Source: an uncultured Halioglobus sp.
Lineage (GTDB): Bacteria > Pseudomonadota > Gammaproteobacteria > Pseudomonadales > Halieaceae
Length of the DNA stretch: 5,965 nucleotides
Assembly: GCA_905480565.1 (NCBI GenBank)
Contig: CAJQQW010000067.1
Coordinates: forward strand, 1 to 5,965
Direction: 5' to 3'
Shown here: one piece after another, positions 1 to 5,965 of the stretch
Layout: every line of letters begins with the position of its first letter
How positions within the stretch are numbered: the stretch's first letter is position 1
Translations under genes and position numbers: made by a program
The notes under the pieces: model-generated
Told to the model about the DNA's origin: nothing
The model's database searches: none
What the model saw: only the letters and a program-made list of their open reading frames with translations

Positions 1-58
1 TGATAGGGTGCTGACTACCAGCGACTTTGCTGTCGGTAAGAGCTGCCACGTCGGCTCC

Positions 59-64
59 GAGGAG
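59..64 (+). promoter_or_regulatory. Ribosome binding site of the sulfurtransferase gene
   Basis: A GAGGAG Shine-Dalgarno element ends 9 nt before the ATG at 74. It decides the start: the frame stays open upstream to a GTG at 8, but that GTG has no such element in the few visible bases. A second in-frame ATG at 80 would sit 15 nt away, which is too far. Confidence 0.8.
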
Positions 65-73
65 ATTTACTTA

Positions 74-898
74 ATGTTAATGGCGCAGTTTGTTATAGAG
101 CCAGAGGAGTTGATTGCCGGGGTTGAATGTGTGGTATTTGATTGCCGTTTTTCCCTCGGGGATCCAGATGTGGGAGAAGGTCTCTACCGCGAGGGCCACG
201 TGCCCGGCGCACACTATCTGCATCTTGAGCGTGACCTCTCGGGACCCGTGGCGCCGCTCGGTGGACGCCATCCTTTGCCCAATCCGGCGACATTTGCCGC
301 ACTGCTGGCGCGCGCCGGAGTCACTCGGGAGACCGTCGTTGTTGCCTATGATGATTCCCGGCAGGCGTTTGCCTGCCGCCTGTGGTGGCTGATGCGTGCG
401 GCTGGCTACCGGCCACCCCGCCTGCTCAATGGCGGCTATCAGGCGTATTTGCAGGCAGGTGGGGAAGTCGTCACGCTCGAGCCTGTTGCGGTTGCGGCCC
501 CTGTAGAACAGATCAGCGGCTTTGCACAAAGTTGCAACATTACAGGTGTGCGGGAAGCGCAGGGGGATGGTGCCCTGCTCATTGATTCCCGGGAACCTGC
601 TCGGTACTGCGGAGAGGAGGAGCTCATCGATTCTGTCGCCGGGCATATTCCCGGCGCGCTTAACCGCCCCTGGCAGGCCGTCACGGACCATAGTGGCCGG
701 CTGCTCGATCTGGATCACCAGCGGGCTCACTGGGGTGACGTGCTGGAAGCGGGGCACATTCTTGTCTATTGCGGCTCTGGCGTGACTGCTTGCGTGAACA
801 TTTTTTCGCTGGCTGTGCTGGGCCGGCACGACGCGCTACTCTATGCCGGTAGCTGGAGTGATTGGTGCGGTTACCTGTCTGGCGCTGGATCGCGATAG
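74..898 (+). CDS. sseA: Two-domain sulfurtransferase, 3-mercaptopyruvate sulfurtransferase type
   Basis: This is a cytoplasmic rhodanese-family enzyme of 274 residues, close to the roughly 280 of E. coli SseA. The family moves sulfur from 3-mercaptopyruvate (or thiosulfate) through a cysteine persulfide to an acceptor. The N-terminal rhodanese domain (about residues 8-135) has the usual DCR, GHVPGAHYL and RLWWLMRAAGY landmarks but no catalytic cysteine loop, as expected for the inactive half. The C-terminal domain (about 155-268) carries DSRE (171-174), GHIPGALNRPW and the active loop CGSGVTA with catalytic Cys233. It ends in YAGSWSDW. CGSGVTA is the mercaptopyruvate-type loop; thiosulfate enzymes usually have CRKGVTA. 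No signal peptide is seen. The ATG at 74 is chosen for its GAGGAG element. The small gene at 930 follows after 31 nt, suggesting co-transcription. The true sulfur donor cannot be read from sequence alone. Confidence 0.93.
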   Translation: MLMAQFVIEPEELIAGVECVVFDCRFSLGDPDVGEGLYREGHVPGAHYLHLERDLSGPVAPLGGRHPLPNPATFAALLARAGVTRETVVVAYDDSRQAFACRLWWLMRAAGYRPPRLLNGGYQAYLQAGGEVVTLEPVAVAAPVEQISGFAQSCNITGVREAQGDGALLIDSREPARYCGEEELIDSVAGHIPGALNRPWQAVTDHSGRLLDLDHQRAHWGDVLEAGHILVYCGSGVTACVNIFSLAVLGRHDALLYAGSWSDWCGYLSGAGSR

Positions 899-917
899 GC
901 TTGTCGCTGAAAATTCA

Positions 918-923
918 GAGGAG
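918..923 (+). promoter_or_regulatory. Ribosome binding site selecting a TTG start at 930
   Basis: GAGGAG lies 6 nt before the TTG at 930. The only upstream in-frame ATG, at 843, lies inside the sulfurtransferase gene and has no comparable element. It would also add 29 residues translated from sulfurtransferase coding sequence and the gap. The TTG is therefore the better start. Confidence 0.75.
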
Positions 924-929
924 ATTACG

Positions 930-1190
930 TTGAGTAAACTCAAACACGAGGCAGAACTGGTGGCTCACGCTCTAAAGGTGGGTGCCGTCTACGCAAAAAA
1001 GCGGGGTGTGGGGGAGTTCGATACAGTTGATTCGCAGAAAGACAAGATTACTTACCTCTACCGCTTACTGGTGCATGACAAACTGATTCAGCCGCTGGCA
1101 AAAGGTCAGGAGAGTGAGCCTCATATGAAGCACAAGCTGGCTCTGTGGATGTCGCGGCAGTTGCCGGAGGGCCACGCCCTGTTGCAGTAA
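930..1190 (+). CDS. Small conserved protein of unknown function, DUF5062-like
   Basis: This is an 86-residue soluble protein beginning MSKLKHEAELV, with a TTG start. From memory it resembles the small gammaproteobacterial family named DUF5062 (KLKHEAEL near the N-terminus, a YAKKRG segment, a KI-YLYRLLV-DKLIQPLA core, and MKHKLA-W-RQLPE-HALL at the end). I could not check this by search. The protein is probably mostly helical and carries many Lys, Arg and His residues. It has no membrane segment, no signal peptide and no catalytic motif that I recognise, so no function is assigned. The gene lies 31 nt after the sulfurtransferase on the same strand, with a strong GAGGAG element, so the two are probably one operon. 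It converges on rluA. The open frame could be extended back to the ATG at 843, but that would overlap the sulfurtransferase by 56 nt. Confidence 0.85.
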   Translation: MSKLKHEAELVAHALKVGAVYAKKRGVGEFDTVDSQKDKITYLYRLLVHDKLIQPLAKGQESEPHMKHKLALWMSRQLPEGHALLQ

Positions 1191-1201
1191 TTGGCTGCAT
1201 C

Positions 1202-1234
1202 GTGCTGCGCGTTCTCCAGACGGGGTGCGCGCAC
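1202..1234. terminator. GC-rich stem-loop between convergent genes, possible bidirectional terminator
   Basis: The left arm GTGC(T)GCGCG at 1202-1211 pairs with TGCGCGCAC at 1226-1234, with T1206 bulged and a G-U pair at the inner end. Further G-U and C-G pairs (1212-1215 with 1222-1225) leave a six-base loop at 1216-1221. It begins 12 nt after the small gene's stop at 1190 and 9 nt beyond the rluA stop on the other strand, the right place for a shared terminator. Neither strand has a T-tract after the stem, so it is not a classic intrinsic terminator. Confidence 0.35.
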
Positions 1235-1242
1235 GGCGTTGA

Positions 1243-1905
1243 TCAAAAAACAGGTGGGCACCAGCCTTTCATCGGCTCGCCGCTGGCAGGGTGCTCGAAT
1301 TCCAGCGAGCTGGCGTGCAGCATCAGTCGATCTGCCATGCCCAGGGCCTGGTCGTGGGCATAGAGGTCGCAGCCGAGGATCGGGTGCCCCAGTTGCGCGA
1401 GATGAATACGCAGTTGGTGGGAGCGGCCGGTAATCGGTTGCAGCAGCAGACGGCTACGATCGTCCATGCGCTCCAGCACTTCGAATCGAGTGAGCGCCTG
1501 TTTCCCCCGCTCGTGGCAGATTTTCTGTCGTGGTCTATTTGACCAGTCCGGAGCGATTGGCAAGTCAATTTCCCCCCTGTCCTGCCCGACAGCACCGAAC
1601 ACGATGGCGTGATAGCTCTTCTTTACCGTGCGCTGCTGGAATTGCCTGCTGATGTGTCCATGGGTTGGTTTGTTCAAGGGAATGACCATGATGCCCGAGG
1701 TGTCGAGATCCAGTCGATGAACGATACTGGCAGAAGGGTAATCCTGCTGCAGGCGCGCGATGAGGCAGTCTTTGTTTTTGGGATGGCGCCCTGGAATAGT
1801 CAGCAGCAAGTCCGGCTTGCGCACCAGCAACAGGTCTCGGTCGGCATAGAGAATATCGATTGCCTCACAACTATGAGGTACAAGGTAGGGCTCTGACGGT
1901 TGCAA
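1243..1905 (-). CDS. rluA: Dual-specificity rRNA/tRNA pseudouridine synthase RluA
   Basis: This enzyme isomerises uridine to pseudouridine; E. coli RluA acts on U746 of 23S rRNA and U32 of several tRNAs. The product is 220 residues, against 219 in E. coli. Domain landmarks in order are VRKPDLLLTIPGR (28-40), the catalytic motif HRLDLDTSG (63-71) with nucleophile Asp66, DWSNRPRQKICHERGK (120-135), and GRSHQLRIHLAQLGHPILG (160-178). The DW-NRP-QK segment is typical of RluA proper rather than RluC or RluD. It has no S4 RNA-binding domain, which also fits RluA. The start is TTG at 1905, backed by GGAGAGA 5 nt upstream (GGAG core 8 nt away); no ATG lies near. The gene converges on the small DUF5062-like gene and diverges from the methyltransferase gene, so it is probably transcribed alone. 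Confidence 0.95.
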   Translation of the reverse strand: MQPSEPYLVPHSCEAIDILYADRDLLLVRKPDLLLTIPGRHPKNKDCLIARLQQDYPSASIVHRLDLDTSGIMVIPLNKPTHGHISRQFQQRTVKKSYHAIVFGAVGQDRGEIDLPIAPDWSNRPRQKICHERGKQALTRFEVLERMDDRSRLLLQPITGRSHQLRIHLAQLGHPILGCDLYAHDQALGMADRLMLHASSLEFEHPASGEPMKGWCPPVF

Positions 1906-1910
1906 GAAAG

Positions 1911-1917
1911 TCTCTCC
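1911..1917 (-). promoter_or_regulatory. Ribosome binding site of rluA
   Basis: Read on the minus strand, this is GGAGAGA. Its GGAG core ends 8 nt before the TTG at 1905-1903. This supports TTG as the true initiation codon of rluA. Confidence 0.65.
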
Positions 1918-1924
1918 GCGGGAG

Positions 1925-1955
1925 TTGAGGCCTCAGCCGACTCGAGCGCTATACT
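1925..1955 (+). promoter_or_regulatory. Candidate sigma-70 promoter of the methyltransferase gene
   Basis: The -10 candidate is TATACT (1950-1955, five of six consensus bases). The -35 candidate is TTGAGG (1925-1930, four of six), 19 nt away, slightly longer than ideal. The predicted start of transcription, near 1962, leaves a leader of about 25 nt before the ATG at 1987. The -35 candidate overlaps a perfect 10-bp palindrome, TGAGGCCTCA, at 1926-1935, which could be an operator or chance. Confidence 0.45.
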
Positions 1956-1979
1956 ACCGCCCCCACTCATCACTGAAAA
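1951..1979 (-). promoter_or_regulatory. Candidate promoter of rluA, overlapping the divergent one
   Basis: On the minus strand, TTTTCA (1979-1974) and TAGTAT (1956-1951) are separated by exactly 17 nt, each matching four of six consensus bases. Transcription would start near 1944, about 40 nt before the rluA TTG. Its -10 shares bases with the plus-strand -10. The match is weak and rests on position and spacing. Confidence 0.25.
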
Positions 1980-1986
1980 CCGGCTT

Positions 1987-2640
1987 ATGACCGCATTGCG
2001 AAATTTGCAGCGACAGTTGGCTGACATTATTCCCGGCGCGCGTCTCGAAGAGACCGTGCTGCCCGGCTGCCCGGAGATCTGTCTCCATTTGTTAAACGCC
2101 GACTATCCGCAGGAGGCGCTGGCGGCATCAACCGTGCAGCGGGTTATGGATAACCCGCTTTATTGGTCTTTCTGCTGGGCTTCGGGTCAGGTGCTGGCCG
2201 CGCATCTACTGCGGCACCCCGAGCGCGTAGCAGACAGGCGAGTGCTTGATTTTGGCTGTGGCAGCGGGGTCGTCTCCATTGCGGCCGCCCTCGCCGGCGC
2301 CGGCGAGGTTATCGCTTGTGATCATGACCCGTTCGCACTGGCAGTGACCGAGCGCAACGCAGCGCTTAACGGGGTCCGGGTGCAGTTGGCGCCGGACTTC
2401 GATTCGCTGGCCGGACCGGTCGAGCTGATCACCGCTGCAGATATCTTGTATGATCAGGCGAACCTGCACTGGCCCAAGCGTTTTTTGCGGCGTGCCGATG
2501 AGGTGCTGGTGGCGGATTCCCGTCTTAAGAGTTTTAACTATCCGTCCTATTCCGAGATAGCCCGGCAAGTCAGTCTTACCGTGCCTGACCTGGATGAATC
2601 GTCAGAGTTTCGTGAGGTGCGTGTGTATTTATCCCGCTAG
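1987..2640 (+). CDS. Class I SAM-dependent methyltransferase, probable protein-lysine methyltransferase type
   Basis: This is a 217-residue Rossmann-fold methyltransferase. Motif I is VLDFGCGSG (86-94), followed by the acidic SAM-ribose loop ACDHDP and a downstream N-A-LNGV segment, as in many class I enzymes. A post-motif-II segment DILYD (152-156) recalls the D-x-x-Y/F signature of the METTL20/ETFB-lysine methyltransferase group (COG3897-like). PrmA-like enzymes are a more distant alternative. The N-terminal PLYWSFCWASGQVLA also fits: this group has a P-YW---W-G-xLA stretch before motif I. The substrate is not proven; ETF beta subunit is one family precedent. The ATG at 1987 gives a family-sized protein and lies just past the promoter candidate. 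The frame is open back to 1900, but that overlaps the rluA start. The Shine-Dalgarno is weak. accA follows 89 nt later on the same strand. Confidence 0.9.
   Translation: MTALRNLQRQLADIIPGARLEETVLPGCPEICLHLLNADYPQEALAASTVQRVMDNPLYWSFCWASGQVLAAHLLRHPERVADRRVLDFGCGSGVVSIAAALAGAGEVIACDHDPFALAVTERNAALNGVRVQLAPDFDSLAGPVELITAADILYDQANLHWPKRFLRRADEVLVADSRLKSFNYPSYSEIARQVSLTVPDLDESSEFREVRVYLSR
2289..2308. repeat. Perfect 20-bp palindrome inside the methyltransferase gene
   Basis: CCTCGCCGGCGCCGGCGAGG reads identically on both strands. It follows directly an 8-bp palindrome GCGGCCGC at 2281-2288. It encodes part of the Ala/Gly-rich helix after motif I. In GC-rich coding sequence this can arise by chance, and no function is assigned. 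Confidence 0.9.
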
Positions 2641-2691
2641 TTTGGGGTATTTCAAGTCAATCGCTGTATGGTCTGCAGCCGCTTAATTTTG

Positions 2692-2697
2692 TACACT
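2692..2697 (+). promoter_or_regulatory. Candidate -10 element in the accA upstream gap
   Basis: The 89-nt gap between the methyltransferase stop and accA contains TACACT (four of six -10 bases), about 32 nt before the accA ATG. No good -35 element is seen 16-18 nt upstream. The gap is AT-richer than its flanks, so a promoter is plausible. Read-through from the methyltransferase is equally possible. Confidence 0.25.
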
Positions 2698-2729
2698 ATG
2701 TGCCACGCTAACCCTGCCGGAACCTCCCT

Positions 2730-3677
2730 ATGAATCCGAATTACCTCGACTTTGAGCAGCCCATTGCTGAGCTGGAAGTCAAGATAGAGGAGTTGCGTTT
2801 GGTGGGCTCGGACAACGAAATCAATATCGGCTCCGAGATCGAGACCTTGCGTAACAAAAGCACGAGGCTGACGGAGAAAATTTACTCCAATCTGAGTGCT
2901 TGGGATATTGTCAAAGTGGCGCGTCACCCGCGGCGCCCTTACAGCCTCGACTACATCGAACGGGTTTTCACCGAGTTTGACGAGTTACATGGCGATCGGC
3001 ATTTCGGTGACGACAAGGCCATTGTGGGCGGCTTGGCGCGCATTGACGACCAGCCCGTCATGGTAATCGGCCAGGAAAAAGGCCGTGCCGTAAAGGACAA
3101 GGTCTACCGTAATTTCGGAATGCCCAAGCCGGAGGGTTATCGCAAGGCGATGCGTCTGATGGAAATGGCCGAGCGTTACAAGATGCCTGTTATTACATTG
3201 ATCGATACACCCGGAGCCTATCCCGGTATTGATTCTGAGGAGAGGGGTATCAGTGAGTCTATCGCCCAGAACCTGGCGGTAATGTCTCGCCTTGCCACGC
3301 CTATTATCTGTATTGTGATCGGTGAAGGAAGCTCCGGAGGTGCACTGGGCATCGGTGTTGGTGATCATCTCGTTATGCTGCAGTACTCCACCTACTTTGT
3401 GATCTCTCCGGAGGGCTGCGCTAATATTATCTGGAAGGACACCGAGCACGCTGCGGAGGCAGCCGAAGCCATGGGAGTCACATCCACGACGTTGCAGGAG
3501 CTGGGCATTGTCGATGCCACGATTGAAGAGCCCCTCGGGGGTGCTCACCGGGATCCCGACCTGATGGCCCAGCGCATAAAGGATCACCTTTTGACCCAGC
3601 TGGACATCCTGCAGGGCCTGCCGCAGGAAGATCTGCTGGCGAAGCGTTTCCAGCGGTTGATGTCCTACGGCAACTGA
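2730..3677 (+). CDS. accA: Acetyl-CoA carboxylase carboxyltransferase subunit alpha
   Basis: AccA and AccD together form the carboxyltransferase that moves CO2 from carboxybiotin on AccB to acetyl-CoA. The product, malonyl-CoA, feeds fatty acid synthesis; this is the first committed step, in the cytoplasm. The product is 315 residues (319 in E. coli) and complete. The N-terminal helical segment begins [19 protein letters not shown]. The crotonase-like core then shows [55 protein letters not shown] (158-166), [10 protein letters not shown] (198-207) and [14 protein letters not shown]. It ends [10 protein letters not shown] and [11 protein letters not shown]. coli has GEGGSGG where this protein has GEGSSGG. 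The ATG at 2730 matches the family N-terminus, with a modest GGAA element 7 nt upstream. tilS starts 7 nt after the stop, indicating one transcript. accD is not in the window. Confidence 0.98.
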   Translation: MNPNYLDFEQPIAELEVKIEELRLVGSDNEINIGSEIETLRNKSTRLTEKIYSNLSAWDIVKVARHPRRPYSLDYIERVFTEFDELHGDRHFGDDKAIVGGLARIDDQPVMVIGQEKGRAVKDKVYRNFGMPKPEGYRKAMRLMEMAERYKMPVITLIDTPGAYPGIDSEERGISESIAQNLAVMSRLATPIICIVIGEGSSGGALGIGVGDHLVMLQYSTYFVISPEGCANIIWKDTEHAAEAAEAMGVTSTTLQELGIVDATIEEPLGGAHRDPDLMAQRIKDHLLTQLDILQGLPQEDLLAKRFQRLMSYGN

Positions 3678-3684
3678 GCCGGGT

Positions 3685-5016
3685 TTGATCCACTCAAGTG
3701 AACTCGATGTTGCGCTCTCTGGGCTGTTCGAGGCGCCACACTGGCTCGTAGGGTTTAGCGGCGGCGCCGACTCCACGGTTCTGCTACACCTTCTGAAACG
3801 CTGGTGCACGGCGCACCCGGGTGCGCCTCCGCTGGTCGCACTGCATGTAAACCATGGTCTGCAGTGTGAAGCGGATAAGTGGCAGCAGCATTGTGCTGAG
3901 TTCTGTAATGAGTTGCAGGTACCCCTGATCACTCGCTCGGTTGAGGTGCAGGCACCTGGCAGCGAGGCGAACGCGAGGGAAGCGCGTTACGGGGTGTTCT
4001 CGGCAAATCTGCAGTCCGGTGACGTGTTGTTCCTTGCTCACCACCTCGATGACCAGGTTGAGACTTTCTTTCTGCGCCTGATGCGAGGCGCAGGCGTCGA
4101 AGGTCTCGCCGGGATGCCACAGCAGCGTCAACTGGGCGCTGGCCAGCTTTGCCGCCCCCTGCTGGACGTGAGTCGTGACAATATTGAGGCTTACGCCTGC
4201 CGGCACAATCTGGCGTTTGTGACGGATCCCTCCAACAATAATGCTGCTGCTGATCGCAGTTTCCTGCGGCAACAGGTTCTGCCCCTGCTGTCCGAGCGCT
4301 GGCCGGCATATCGCGCCTCCGTTGCTCGTGCCGCGGGTCATATGCAGGCAGTGGCGGCGCTCTTGCCCGATGCGCCGACAACGGTGTTCAGTGCCCTCGG
4401 CGATCCAGGAATCAGGTTGGTCGAGCTGCAGGACATGGGGCAGGGGCCAGCCCGGTGCATACGCGCCTGGTTGCGCGGCCAGGGCTTGCAGGCGCCAGAC
4501 CAGTCGCAGTTGCAGGAATTCCTGCGCCAGGTATACGAAAAAGCACAGGATTCGCACCCGCGCCTGAATTATGGCGGTTTTGTTCTGGCCTGCTTTGGCG
4601 ATGCCGTCTACCGGGTGCCCGATTTTGGTGTTTCAGCGCCAAGGCAGCCAATAGCGATCGTGCCCGGTGAGCCCTGTGAAGTGCCTGGTGTAGGGTCGGT
4701 TAGTTTGGAGCCCGCTGCCGGCGAGGGACTTTTTGTCGAGCCAGGTGAGCGGTTGACTCTTGGGTGGCGCGAAGGAGGGGAGCAATGTCGTCTATGCCGG
4801 AGAGAAGGGACGCGGTCACTCAAGCGCGTTCTGCAGGATGCGCGCATTCCGCACTGGTGGCGTGACCGAGTGCCTTTGCTGTACCGCGACGAGGAACTGC
4901 TCGCCGTCGGCGATTTCGCGTTGTGCCTGTCTTCGCGCTACCGAGACGGTGCGGCAGTGGGTGAAACTCTCTGGCAAATGCGCTGGCAGCGACCGGCAAC
5001 AGCTTCTTCCGATTGA
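3685..5016 (+). CDS. tilS: tRNA(Ile)-lysidine synthase
   Basis: TilS uses ATP to attach lysine to C34 of the CAU-anticodon tRNA-Ile, giving lysidine; the tRNA then reads AUA and is charged with Ile. The product is 443 residues (432 in E. coli). The N-terminal PP-loop ATPase domain (about 20-215) has SGGADST (25-31), HVNHGL (54-59), HHLDDQVET (119-127), RPLLDVSR, and DPSNNNAAADRSFLR (181-195). A central substrate-binding domain (about 245-320) follows. A C-terminal TilS_C domain (about 358-435) has LGWREGGEQ, SLKRVLQDARIPHWWRDRVPLLY and LAVGDFAL. Most family members have Asn where this protein has Ser192. The TTG at 3685 is the best start: it gives a normal lead of about 24 residues before the P-loop, and it lies 7 nt after the accA stop, so translation may be coupled. 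The Shine-Dalgarno is only a weak GAG/GGG stretch. Confidence 0.96.
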   Translation: MIHSSELDVALSGLFEAPHWLVGFSGGADSTVLLHLLKRWCTAHPGAPPLVALHVNHGLQCEADKWQQHCAEFCNELQVPLITRSVEVQAPGSEANAREARYGVFSANLQSGDVLFLAHHLDDQVETFFLRLMRGAGVEGLAGMPQQRQLGAGQLCRPLLDVSRDNIEAYACRHNLAFVTDPSNNNAAADRSFLRQQVLPLLSERWPAYRASVARAAGHMQAVAALLPDAPTTVFSALGDPGIRLVELQDMGQGPARCIRAWLRGQGLQAPDQSQLQEFLRQVYEKAQDSHPRLNYGGFVLACFGDAVYRVPDFGVSAPRQPIAIVPGEPCEVPGVGSVSLEPAAGEGLFVEPGERLTLGWREGGEQCRLCRREGTRSLKRVLQDARIPHWWRDRVPLLYRDEELLAVGDFALCLSSRYRDGAAVGETLWQMRWQRPATASSD

Positions 5017-5034
5017 GCTGCACTGGCCTTTCTG

Positions 5035-5064
5035 TTAACCTGATTTCCCATCTTTTACCATAAG
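5035..5064 (+). promoter_or_regulatory. Weak candidate promoter of pyrG
   Basis: TTAACC (5035-5040) and CATAAG (5059-5064) each match four of six consensus bases and are 18 nt apart. They lie in a T-rich stretch just after the tilS stop. Transcription would start near 5071, inside the stem-loop described next, so the element or the exact start is uncertain. An alternative -10, TACCAT, begins at 5056. Confidence 0.25.
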
Positions 5065-5065
5065 G

Positions 5066-5092
5066 GCGTAAGCACCTTCGGGTCGCTAACGC
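5066..5092 (+). ncRNA. UUCG-capped stem-loop in the tilS-pyrG gap (pyrG leader)
   Basis: The left arm (5066-5076, GCGTAAGCACC) pairs with the right arm (5081-5092, GGTCGCTAACGC) around a TTCG loop at 5077-5080. There are ten Watson-Crick pairs, one A-A mismatch (5070 with 5088) and one bulged C (5084). The loop is closed by C-G, giving the very stable C(UUCG)G tetraloop. No T-tract follows, so it does not look like a classic intrinsic terminator. The structure ends 39 nt before the pyrG ATG. It may be a terminator of the accA-tilS transcript, an mRNA stabiliser or a regulatory leader; nothing here decides which. Confidence 0.6.
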
Positions 5093-5123
5093 ACCGCTTG
5101 CTTGCCCGCATTACAGCAGACGT

Positions 5124-5965
<842 letters not shown>

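Noticed and set aside
8..73. N-terminal extension of the sulfurtransferase from a GTG at 8
   Set aside because: The extra 22 residues do not resemble the family or a signal peptide, and the ATG at 74 has a strong ribosome binding site.
77..829. Long minus-strand open frame of 250 residues opposite the sulfurtransferase
   Set aside because: It lies wholly antisense to a recognisable enzyme, has no family features, and is the usual by-product of GC-rich coding sequence.
1900..1986. N-terminal extension of the methyltransferase from 1900
   Set aside because: It would overlap the rluA start and contain the promoter candidate. The ATG at 1987 gives a protein of normal family size.
2985..3932. 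Minus-strand open frame of 315 residues opposite accA and tilS
   Set aside because: It spans two well-supported plus-strand genes and its translation has no recognisable domain.
3784..4557. Minus-strand open frame of 257 residues opposite tilS
   Set aside because: It is antisense to the conserved TilS PP-loop domain, with low-complexity translation and no recognisable domain.
5034..5039. GTTAAC palindrome after tilS as an operator
   Set aside because: A six-base palindrome is expected by chance and nothing else supports binding.

Overview
The window is ordinary bacterial chromosome, densely packed with seven protein genes. It has no RNA gene, insertion sequence, CRISPR array or prophage signal that I can see. 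The run accA-tilS-pyrG, moderately high GC, a RluA-type pseudouridine synthase and a small protein resembling the DUF5062 family all point to a gammaproteobacterium. A marine or Cellvibrionales/Halieaceae-like organism is my guess, not something the sequence proves.

Left block (1-1190, plus strand): a two-domain rhodanese-type sulfurtransferase (SseA/3-mercaptopyruvate type) is followed after 31 nt by a small 86-residue protein of unknown function, probably co-transcribed. The first 73 nt hold no gene that I can identify, only the ribosome binding site of the sulfurtransferase. Middle block (1191-2640): the rluA gene lies on the minus strand, convergent with the small gene across a 52-nt gap containing a GC-rich stem-loop. 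It is divergent from a class I SAM-dependent methyltransferase across 81 nt with promoter-like elements facing both ways. Right block (2641-5965, plus strand): accA (fatty acid synthesis), then tilS 7 nt later (tRNA-Ile2 lysidine synthesis), then a 115-nt gap with a strong UUCG-capped stem-loop, then pyrG (CTP synthase), which runs off the right edge after 278 codons.

The genes are housekeeping: sulfur transfer, rRNA/tRNA modification (RluA, TilS), a probable protein methyltransferase, malonyl-CoA formation (AccA) and CTP synthesis (PyrG). Three of the seven starts appear to be TTG (small protein, rluA, tilS). I found no convincing undescribed system. The most useful leads are the stem-loop in the pyrG leader, the two RNA or DNA inverted repeats elsewhere, the unknown small protein, the methyltransferase of unassigned substrate, and a substitution in a conserved TilS motif.
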